Source: Pleurotus ostreatus/Saccharomyces cerevisiae fusant (taxonomy: Eukaryota; Opisthokonta). From it: a stretch of DNA of 64,000 nt. Numbering within the stretch: the stretch's first letter is position 1; the number at the start of each line of letters is the position of its first letter. Below are positions 43,675-53,664 of this stretch, piece after piece. The stretch lies in NCBI GenBank assembly GCA_024196135.1, contig JAMQCK010000027.1:1-64000 (forward strand), given 5' to 3'. A program made the position numbers and the translations under genes. Below the pieces are notes generated by a model, which saw only the letters and a program-made list of their open reading frames with translations, was not told the origin of the DNA and did no database searches.

Positions 43675-46600
43675 ATGTGGGCTCGTCGAGCTGCCTTGGC
43701 CGCTCAGGTGCTGGCAGTAGCACGGACTGTGCTTGCTGAACCGAATGGCTTTCCGGCGTCCGGAAATGGCTTGTGGTACGACGCACCGGGGACTAACTGG
43801 GGCAGAGAATTTCTGCCCATTGGAAACGGATACCTCGCAGGTTCGTAGTCACCTCTAACGTTCAACGTAGCGCAGCAGCTAACAGCTGCGTCTAGCTATG
43901 ACTCTCGGTGGCACGACCCTCGAGACCACGCAGCTCAATTTGGAGTCTCTGTGGTCCGGAGGTCCATTCGAGGATTCGGTAAGACTTCCTTCCGCGACTG
44001 CTCGCCATTGTGCAGCTCAACTGATTCTTGCAAGTCTTACAACGGAGGCAACAAGATACCCGAGAATCGCGACTCTACAAGGGCTGCAATGGCAAGCATA
44101 CGAAGTGCTATATTCGCGAGCGAGAACGGGACAATCTCTGACGGTATGGCCGATTACTTTTACTTGCTGTCTCATTGGCTTAAGTTTTCTAGATCAAGTG
44201 GGCGGGTTGCAGTCCAATACGGCGCACTATGGTGATCTATTCGGTCCTTGAAACTCTTTGTCGCACTAACTTCCTTCCAGGCTCGTATGCGGGTGCCGGG
44301 TACCTCTTTACAACGTTGGGAACCCCAGGGGACATCGCCGAGTATGCGCGTTGGCTCGACCTCGACCAAGCCATAGCGCGTACGACCTGGACTCAAGAAG
44401 GCACCGACATCAATAGGTTTTTATGATGGCTGTCCGTGTCCTCGCCCGTCTGATACCGATATCCTCAGAACAACGTTCTGCTCGAACCCAGCCCAGGCCT
44501 GCGTGCAACAAACCTCGCTATCCACCCCGCAGAACATCACCTACGCCTTCTCCGTCGCGCCAGAGACCGGCCTGCCTCCTCCGAACGTGACCTGCCTTGA
44601 CGACGCCACCCTGCAAGTTCGCGGCCTCGCCGGCGCGCCGGGCATGCTCTACGAGATCCTCTTCCACGCTCTATCTGAAGGTGGTTCAACTGTATCCTGC
44701 GCATCCACGAGCCCTTTCGACACCTCCGTCAAAACCCTCAACGCCACCCTTTCCGCGTCGGGCACCGACCTCACCATCGTTTGGGTCGGCGACACGGAGT
44801 ACTCGATGGATGCAGGCGATGAGGCGCACGGCTTCTCCTTCCGTGGCGACGACCCGCATGATGCGTTGCTTTCACGCATCTCCTCCAGTCAAGACGCTAC
44901 CTTCGCCAGCCTGCTCGACGAGCATTTGCAGGACGTCGCCAGTTCCACTTTGAACGCGTTCACCCTCGACCTCGGGCAGACGCCGCAGCCGAATGTGACG
45001 ACCGCAGCGCTGATCGACGAGTATACGACGGACGAGGGAAACACGTACCTCGAATGGCTGTTGTTCAATTATGGGCGGTATTTGCTGTGGAGCAGCGCAA
45101 GGGGGAGGTTGCCGGCCAATTTGCAGGGGAAGTGGGCGCATTTGTATGCGCCGCAGTGGGGGTCAGGTATGTTTCTTTGTGTGTGCATCGGGTCTCCTTG
45201 TGGTTTGATGGTACGATGGAAGAGGTAGCTGACTAGAGATTGCAGACTATCGTGCGTGTTTGGTTCGGTGATTAGGATGGAATGGGTCCACTGAACGACC
45301 ATACAGACGCGAACATCAACATTCAAATGAACCTGTGGTCCGCAGAGATGACTGGCTTGGAAGTAACGCAGTCGATGTTCGACTACATCGAGGTGCGTTC
45401 GCTTTACAATTCCATTCCTCGCTCACCGATGCTGACTCCCGAGTAGAAGACCTGGGTCCCTCGAGGCAAGCAGACCGCGCAAAACCTGTACAACTTCAAC
45501 GAAGGTTGGGCGGTACATGATGAGCTGAACGTGAGTATATATGAGCGAGGTCAGCGACGGAGTGAGGATGACGAGCTCACAGATCTTCGGCCACACTGGG
45601 ATGAAGTGGGGGAACCCTCAGGCTGCGAATTATCCTGGTACGCGCTTTTGTGTTTAGCGGGATCTAGGAAAACATCTAATCTATGATGCAGAGGCGAATG
45701 CGTGGATGGTACGTGGGACTATTCGGACGATGCTCGAGGTCAAGCTCATCCTTCCCCAGATGATCCACGTCTGGGACCACTTCGATTACACGAACGACGT
45801 GGATTGGTGGAAGGCGCAGGGTTATCCGCTTCTGAAGGTGCGTGGCGTGTCCGTCCTTCTTTGGTCCACGAATGATTGATCATGTATCTCCAGGGAACAG
45901 CGCAATTCCATCTGCAGAAGCTTATCGAGGACCAGTACTTCAACGACTCTTCCCTCATCGTCGCGCCTTGCAACTCTCCGGAACAGCAGCCGGTCACGTT
46001 TGGTGAGCGAAGTTCAAAGCCGTAATGAAGACTGACTACTGATCACTGAAACAGGATGCGCGCATTCCCAGCAACTTCTTTGGCAGTTGTTCAATGCGGC
46101 GGAGAAGGGCTATGAGGCTGCGGGCGATGATGATGGTGATTTCCTGGACGGTACGTCTGGTGGAACAGGCTTTATACACCGCGTGCTCATTCAGCATGCC
46201 AAGCGATTCGCGCTGCCCGCAATAAGATGGACAAGGGGATTCATATTGGGTCTTGGGAGCAGCTTCAAGGTACGGGATTTCTCTAACATTTATGCTTTCG
46301 TATATCCCTTATTTGAAGCTGAATTACGACTATAGAGTGGAAAGTCGACATGGACGACCCTGATGATACCCACCGGCATCTTTCGCACCTAATTGGCCTC
46401 TATCCCGGCTACGCGATCGCCTCGTACAATGAAAGCCTCCAGAGCACATCCTCGCACGCGTCATACACACGGGAGCAAGTCCTCGACGCCGCCCGGACCA
46501 GTCTCACGCACCGCGGGGATGGTGCTGGCCCCGACGCGAACGCGGGCTGGGAGAAGATGTGGCGCGCGGCGGCGTGGGCGCAGCTGGGGGATGCGGAGAG

Positions 46601-47088
46601 GTTTTACCATCAGTTGACGGTGAGTGGGCGAGGAGGTGTTGTAGATGAGGAGGACGCTGACTCTCGCTTTCACTTTTGCCTTCACCTCCACCTCTCACTA
46701 GTACGCCATTGCCACGAACTTCGGTCCTAACCTCCTGAGCGTCTACACGCCCGGTGTCGCCAACTCGACCTTCCAGATCGACGCGAACTTGGGACACCCT
46801 GGTGCGGTGCTCAACGCGCTGATCCAGGTGCCAGATACCGCGACCTCGGATGAACCACTGGCAGTGACGCTGCTGCCTGCGCTGCCTGAGCAGTGGTCCT
46901 CCGGGGCGATCACTGGCGCGCGGTTGCGGGGTGGGATGACGCTTGACTTGAGGTGGAGTGGAGGGAAGCTTGAGAGTGCGACGATCACGGTGGCAGAGCA
47001 TGCGAGGGTGAGGGATGTGAGGGTCGTGGCAGGAGGGCAGGTGGTGAAGGAGTTTAGGACGGCACCGGGGATGGTGGTGGATATTTAG
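43675..47088 (+). CDS. GH95 family glycosidase (alpha-L-fucosidase-like), copy A, with an apparent frameshift
   Basis: Secreted glycoside hydrolase of family 95. The start at 43675 opens a signal peptide ([21 protein letters not shown]). Many short exons encode [118 protein letters not shown] and the C-terminal beta domain. The 6-nt microexon at 45246-45251 completes [14 protein letters not shown], the NxN motif that activates water in GH95. Directly after it, at 45359-45361, GGCTTGGGAAG has one G more than the frame needs (the minus-strand copy reads [12 protein letters not shown], this one should read [12 protein letters not shown]), and no splice choice repairs it. So this copy is either recently inactivated or carries a sequencing indel; everything downstream is otherwise conserved. 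About 31% of the 3.4 kb is intron. Confidence 0.88.
45246..45251 (+). other. 6-nt coding microexon in GH95 copy A
   Basis: ACTATC, flanked by TTGCAG on the left and GTGCGT on the right, both phase 1. It supplies the end of Asp, Tyr and the start of His in SDYHANINIQ. The position and phase are identical in copy B. Confidence 0.88.
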
Positions 47089-47292
47089 TCGGGATCTGCT
47101 TTCCTACCTCTGGGACATCTGTCGTTGAGTTGTCCTTCCTTCTTGACTGGTCCCGTTTCAAATAAGTTGGAACTTGTGGGTCCACTTCACCCACATCACG
47201 AGACCGTACATCATCGACGCGTCGGAGCGCGCGTCCGACTCCCCTTGCTCTTCCCGCTTTTCCTGTTTCTACACCGCGACCATTCGCTCACC

Positions 47293-48775
47293 ATGACCGA
47301 TCCCCTCAACATCACCTTCTCCCCCGTCCCCGCCTCCGATCTCGAGACCGCCATCGCCATCGAGAAAGCCAGTCAGTAGCCTCTACCCTCGTCAACACGC
47401 GCGATGATGGACGGTTTGCGTTGTGCTTTTAGGCTACCCGGAGGATGAGGCGGCGAGTTTAGAAGCGTTTAGGTGCGTTACCAGCAAGTTTTCGAGCAGA
47501 TACATTGGATGCTGACGCGACTCGATAGGTATCGCCAATCTCAGGCCCCCGATCTCTTCTTAGGCGCCTATCTGCCTGCGCATTCGGATGGTGCTTCTTC
47601 CAGTTCTCAAAACAACAACAATACCCCCTCCCTCACCCTCATCGGCTACATCTGCGCCACCACATCCCCCGCATCGACTCTGACACACGACTCCATGTCC
47701 ACGCACGTCCCCGGCGCGTCCTCCGTGTGCATCCACTCCGTCTGCGTTGCGCCGGAGTACAGGCGAAGAGGGATCGCGTTAAGGTTGCTAAAGGAGTACA
47801 TCTCTACTCTTGACAATGCAACGAACACCCCCTACACCCGCATCCTCCTCATCGCGCACGACGACCTCGTCCCGCTGTACGAGAAGGCCGGGTTTACGCT
47901 CGTCGGGCCGAGCAAGGTGCAGCATGGTGCGCGGCCGTGGTTTGACATGAGGAGGGATTTGGGGAAGGAGGTCTTGTCAAAGGAGCTGGGGAAGGAGCTG
48001 CCGCCGGCACAGGCTGCGCCCCCACGAGCTGCACCACCAGCGCAAGCACCGCAATCGGCGCACATAGAAGCTCAACAACCACAGTCCTTCCCGCCTGGTC
48101 TCTTCGAGGCACTCCAGCGATCGTCGACGCGCGCAAGGCCATCGGGTCAGCTGCTCAGCGCATTGCCGGGCGGGATGGCGGATGTAGTGGAGGCCAACGC
48201 GGATAAGGTACGTGTCTATCCCTCTTCAATGCAGGCCAGCGTAACTGAATATCCCTCAGCCAGGCGTGATGCTCAACAAGCACGACCTGCTCTGCCCCCG
48301 CGAGGGCTGCGGAAGCATCATCTTGAAGGCAGGAGCAGCAACATGGACGGAGCGGGCGTCGGTGCAGATGGAGCCCGCCGGCAGCACCTCGAATCCCCAC
48401 CTCGCCGCCTTGCCAGCACCGCCAGAGACGACACAGTGGTGGCTGGTGACCGGGTCAATGATGACGTTCGAGAATATCGGCTTCTCGAATACGATTCCGA
48501 GTGCGGAGAAAGGAGGTGAGTGGGTATTTCTGTTATGCCAAGCGGGTCCCTCCTGTGGTCGGTTTGGGATGCCCTGTTTCTGCATACACACCTCTTCCGC
48601 ACTTCCGCTAACCTTGCCTTGTATTTCCTGCGAATCATTGGATGCTGATCGTCACACAGGCGCCTCGATGAAGCTGCTAACATGCGCTGAATGCGATCTG
48701 GGTCCGCTTGGGTGGAATGAGGTTGGAGGCAAGGAATTCTGGTTAGCTGCTGCTAGGGTAGCGTATAGGCAGTAA
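47293..48775 (+). CDS. GNAT acetyltransferase fused to an Mss4/Dss4 domain, 389 aa
   Basis: Exons 47293-47371, 47433-47472, 47529-48207, 48260-48515 and 48660-48775. Residues 1-185 form an AANAT-type GNAT domain: ITFSPVPASDLETAIAIEKA and SYPEDEAASLEAFR, LFLGAYLP, SVCIHSVCVAPEYRRRGIAL (acetyl-CoA loop RRRGxA), LLIAHDDLVPLYEKAGFTLV. A Pro/Ala-rich linker follows. Residues 267-389 form an Mss4-like domain: LLCPREGCGSIILK (first zinc knuckle), WWLVTGSMMTFENIGFSNTI and KLLTCAECDLGPLGWNE (second knuckle). Mss4/Dss4 proteins are chaperone/exchange factors of exocytic Rab GTPases. The junction is a phase-0 intron at 48208-48259 inside one continuous frame, so the fusion is in the gene, not an artefact of merging neighbours. 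Yeast keeps these as separate genes (PAA1 and DSS4). Confidence 0.92.
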
Positions 48776-49035
48776 ATTCCGCCATGAAGGTAGAAATAAT
48801 GTACTGATAGGTCCTTGCAATCGAGGACGAGAGAAACCCAACTTTTACTGGTGAGAAGCTGAACAAACAAAGCTGATAAACGACCAAACAATGCGTGATT
48901 ATGTGGCGTTACGGTGTATCCTGGGCACAACCGCGGCGACCAGCTGAACTCAGCGGCTCGCAGAACGCGGACACCTTGCTTGACCATCTCCTCATCTCAC
49001 ACCATTCGAATCCTGCTCGAGGGACTCTCACTACC

Positions 49036-49864
49036 ATGTCCCTCGCCAAGCTCACGTCCGTTTCCACGCAAACGCTGTCGCTTCTGCTCGAGCGACAGCG
49101 GCAGCAGACGCTACCGTCCTTCGTCTCCGGCGCGCCAAATAGCGAGCAGTACACGCGTAATGCGGAGCAGATAAATAAGAATCTGCAGCAGCTGCGCGAT
49201 GGCATTCGCGCGCTCGAGGCGAAGGACGGGCGCACAGAAGCGGTGTCGCTGCTTCGCAATCAATACGAACGCATGCGCGGGATGCTTGGGGATGATAGTC
49301 AGGTGGAGAGGTGCGTTAGCTCCCTCAGACGGTCCCGAATGAGAGTGAGCTGACACGGCGCGCGTTCACCAGCTTGGATCCCCCAGAGACGCAAAGGACA
49401 CCGTCACCCACCGCATCCCTCATCCCACAAGTGCCCAGTCGGTCCCCAGAGCCCATGACGCCCTACACGGACGACCCCGACGCGAACGAGGACCCCAGCA
49501 TCCTCCTACAAACACAACAGCGCATGATGAACACCCAGGACGAGCACCTCGACCGCCTCTCGCACTCGATCAACCGGCAGCGGGACCTCTCCATCCAGAT
49601 CAACGACGAGCTCGACGTGCATCACGGGTTGTTGTCAGAGCTGGACACCGACATTGACCGCACGCACGACCGTATGAGCGGTGCGAGGAGGAGATTAGAC
49701 CGGTTCGCGAAGGGCGCGAAGAATAACGGTGCGTGCGGGTGTATGCGCTTGTCGAAGAGATATGATGCTGACGGTGACTTCAACTTCGTCCTCTAGGCTC
49801 TACTGTTATCATTGCCGCCCTCATCTTGATACTACTCATCCTCATTATCATCTTCAAGACATGA
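49036..49864 (+). CDS. SYN8: Qc-SNARE of the Syn8 / syntaxin-8 type
   Basis: Endosomal membrane-fusion SNARE. Exons 49036-49310, 49373-49728 and 49797-49864; 232 aa. An N-terminal helical region (SVSTQTLSLLLERQRQQTLP, EQINKNLQQLRDGIRALEAK, LLRNQYERMRGML) is followed by a Pro/Ser linker, the SNARE motif (MNTQDEHLDRLSHSINRQRD, LSIQINDELDVHHGLLSELD, TDIDRTHDRMSGARRRLDRF) and a C-terminal anchor of some 18 hydrophobic residues (STVIIAALILILLILIIIFK). At the central ionic layer, where Qc-SNAREs usually have Gln (ELxxQ), this protein appears to have His (DELDVHHG). Fungal Syn8 proteins are known to deviate at this layer. The last intron separates the soluble domain from the anchor. Confidence 0.9.
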
Positions 49865-51280
49865 CATGACACGACACGACGTTCTGCTACTTATCCACTG
49901 ACGGAGGACCGCATACACCTACCGGACCACCTTGCTCCTTCGCTTGCTCACCGTGAGCTTACCTCATCCTCCCCGCGAGTATGGTCCGACTTCAACTTCG
50001 AAGCAAGTGGACCGTCCGCGGGTATCTCCCTTCCCTTCCCCCTTCGAACATCTATCTCTCCTTTTCGCGCACAGTATCTGGTCTGGATATAGGTTTATGG
50101 CTGTAATTTATGTAGCATATCATCTCGCGCTACGACTTCACCCGATGCAGGGGACGAATGGAACAGGTCGACTCGAAGTTGGTGATCTCACGCTGCGAAC
50201 GCAATGGAGGCCAACCCCTCGAGCACGCTATCGCTAGGTGCGTATTCTCTTGACCGCGTTCGTGCTTTCGAGGCTAGGTGAGTACCTTGGTGAGTACTTG
50301 CACCCGCTTCACCGTTGGGCCGAGCGAGGCTAACTCGATGATAGGATGGACCGCATACATCTGGCCAAGGCTGCATGTCTGCGAGAGGATATACAACTCG
50401 CAGTTGCATTTGCCGTGCGCGATTGTGGTGGCGCGCCCTTCAACCATAACCTTCCTGCCTAGCGTTGGCGCCATTCCAGGGGCCGCATCTTAAGCACAAG
50501 GAAGTCAAGAAGCTCTCCCATCGATGAGAGGGCAAGTCAAGTGGTCCGATAGCTCGCCTGTGCTCTCGAAAGATTCGTCAAGGGCTCGCGTCTCTACCTT
50601 ACAAGGTTCGGGAATGACTGGGGCGTGTTCATCTCGCAAGCTGCGACTCCGGCCATAGTACGAATGTACACGTCGTCAGTGAGTATCATACAGAGAATGC
50701 GTCCTACAAGCTAACGGACCTAAAGCTCGGCGCAGGCTTTCTGTTTGCCCGTCCCTTCGACGAACGGCCCGCTATCCGTTTGTCATGGCGTTTAGTGGGC
50801 GCTTACCAGCTGACGCTAAGCGCTTCCCATGGCGTGCCCAGTATCTCAAGCAACAGCAGGCCAGAATGAGTTCTTCATCGATGAAAGAATCCCTCAAGTT
50901 GACCGATAGCTTGGGATCGGGACAGGTTCCTGTTTCCTGTGTACAAGGTTTGCACGTCGCAAACTGATCAGTGCACGTCCCAAACTTATCAGCGCTCATC
51001 TATTAACGTTTTCTGGCAGTCACCCATCCCCCGCTTGCTTCGACATACGGCGCCACAGCCTCGTTGAGCGCCGCAGGTCTGGCGGATTTCACCTCACGTT
51101 GTCAATGTCGCTTCTCAAACCGTGTATCGTCGGCCTCGCTGCTGCAAGGCGGACAAGTGGACCATACGCCAGAGAGGCATAATAACCCTGCCCAGTTCGC
51201 TCGTTGGTCTTCAGCAGAGTCCCTTCGAGCCTCTGCCCTCACCCGCGTACTTGCCCTCTGCGCCCCTTTCCATCTGCACC
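49865..51280. other. Intergenic, no gene recognised
   Basis: 1.4 kb between Syn8 and the GMC gene, both plus strand. Only short unsupported frames on both strands. Confidence 0.5.
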
Positions 51281-53510
51281 ATGTTCAATCCCTTCATCCC
51301 CCATTGGCTACTCGACGATTACCTCAAAATCCCGGGGCCCACCCACGATTCCTTCTACTGTCATCCAGGCGAAACGTCCGGCCCCGCCTCACAGAACGGC
51401 CCCAACAACCAGTATGGCTACCCGCGTCCGGGGCCGCAGTCGCCGACAGCCGCCCAGGCCACTGCCGCGCACTACTTCGTCGAGGACCCTACGTGGGCGA
51501 ACATCCTCGACCACGGCCAGTTTCAGGACATCGTCGTCGGCAGCGGCTTGTGCGCCCTGGCGTATGTCGACGAGGCGCTTACAAAGGACCCCAATCGCAA
51601 GATCCTCATCCTCGAGCGCGGTGGTGCGTGTTTACCTTTTGCGCTACTCGCTGTACGCTGATGCAGACCCTTCGTAGGCTTCTGGCTTCCGGAGCACTTT
51701 CAGGTATGTGTTGCTAAGTCAAAGTTCGATGTCATTTCTGACACACTTTCAGAACATGCCCTTACCGTTCAAGCTCGTGCTTGGGGGCCCGTCTGAGACG
51801 TATCCGTGGCAGCTTACCACGAAGACTGCTGAGAGCTCAGCAAAGGTCAGTTCACATTAGCTTCAGCATCGCGAAACCTAGCTCATTTTTCCTAAACAGT
51901 TCATGCACGGCTCGTGTCCCTTCTTCGGTGGCCGCAGCACCTTCTGGTCCGCTTGGTCCCCTCGCCCCGTCCACAAGGACAAGGGGATCGACCTCATGCG
52001 CGACTTCCCTCAGTCCATGAAGGACACCGTCAACGCTCCTGGCTTCTGGAAGCGCTGCGAAGATCTCCTACACGTCGAGTCCGCCAACCGCATCAACGAC
52101 CCGTGCTTTGGCCAGGCGCTTCAGCGCGAGATACAGAGGCGCCTCGATGACGGTCTTCCCGACATCCCGACCGCGACTATGACCGAACATGCGCGGCTCG
52201 CCGTCGGACGCAAGCGCGCTATCGCAAACAGCATCACCTTCGACAAGTTCTCCACCCCCGGCCCGCTGCTCGCCATCTACGAGCGCCAGCGGAAGCTTGC
52301 TGAGGAAGGCAAAGGCAGCCCGCTCATGATTGCGACGGATGTCGTGGTGGAGCGCTTCGAGCTCGACGGCGACCGGCCTATCGTGCTGCACACCTCGCGC
52401 GGCGATCTGTACTTTCCAAAGCGCGATACGAACATCATCCTCGCCGCGGGCGCCTTCCCTAACACAACTATTCTCATGAACTCCATCGGCAACAACCTCG
52501 AGGGCCGCGCGGGCTCGCGTGTGTCGGGACACTACATCTCGCATATCACCGCACGCTTTCCTCTGAAGCTGCTGGGGGATATCGATCACCTAGAGCATCT
52601 GGAGATTGCCGCGCACTATCTGGCTGGGAGTGACCCGGCAACGGGGCTGCAATATCATGTCCAGATCACCGCGATCCATTCACCTTACCCCGATGGTAGA
52701 GACGCAGAGGATGCGGCGCGGCTGTGTCCGGACTACGCTGCGGCGGCTACGGCTGAGCAGCTCAAGTACTCGGAGGAGCATGTCGTCCTGGGTATGTCTA
52801 TTTCTCTTTGTACGTTGTTGATCGTTTATGACCTTCGTTGTCTTCAGTGTGTGCAACGCTGGGAGAACTCGACGAGAAGAACGCGGAGTCATTCGTGCAA
52901 CATACACCGTCCGTTCCCGACGTGACGACAAACGTGCGCTTGCAGGTTCTCCCCAACCAGAAGACCGAGTCTTGCACGAAGGTGATGGAGGAGGCGACGT
53001 AAGTCCTGCTCGCGCTATACTCTTCATTGTGTCTCACGAGTGTGTACAACAGGTACAAAGCAATCGCGGTTATGGCAGGCGACGGCCACGAGGACGAGAT
53101 CGAGTACTGGCACGACGCTCATGAAGTACAGGTCGCGGTCGATAACGGGAAGCACACAGTGCGTCACCAGGAAGAAGCCGGCTGGAAGCACAAGCGCCCA
53201 CCTGCGGACATGGTACGCGTGCCGGGGCTCGTGCACGAAACCTCGACGCTCTACATGAGCGACCACCTGGAGAACGACCCGCAGGCGTCGGTCGACAGCC
53301 TGTATCGTCCGCGCAAGTGCGACAACGTTTACGTCACCGGCGGTGCACTCTTTCCGACGTCGGGCTCTTGGAACCGTGAGTTTTCTCCATTGTCATACGC
53401 AGAGTGTTTATCTTATACACCTTCTAGCTACTCTGACGATGTGCGGCTTCGCGCAAGACTTGGCAGACAAGATCTTCTTGAGGAAGAATCACAAATACCC
53501 TCCGCAATAA
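51281..53510 (+). CDS. GMC-type FAD oxidoreductase (pyranose-oxidase-like), 636 aa
   Basis: FAD-dependent alcohol/sugar oxidoreductase. Seven exons: 51281-51623, 51678-51703, 51753-51845, 51900-52791, 52848-52998, 53053-53375 and 53428-53510. The FAD-binding Rossmann strand is QDIVVGSGLCALAYVDEALT, with ILILERGG as the acidic end of beta-2. HGSCPFFGGRSTFWSAWSPR corresponds to the GMC flavin-contacting GG-xST-W loop, NIILAAGAFPNTTILMNSIG to the second GMC signature, and VYVTGGALFPTSGSWNPTLT plus MCGFAQDLADKI to the C-terminal active-site segment with the conserved Asn-Pro. No clear signal peptide precedes MFNPFIPHWLLDDYLKIPGP, so the enzyme may be intracellular or exported unconventionally. 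The catalytic His normally found before NPT is replaced in this segment by Trp (GSWNPT). The substrate is not predictable. Confidence 0.88.
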
Positions 53511-53664
53511 ACTTCAGGTCTGAGCTCACGTGTAATGTGAAAGTCCGTAAATCTGCGCTCTGTTTGTACTTCTCTCTGTGTTTTGATTATTATCCTATGC
53601 CAGTGGCATTCGTTTCCCTTCTCTTGGCGTGCGCGCTGCACATGCCAACTAGGACCATCTCTCC

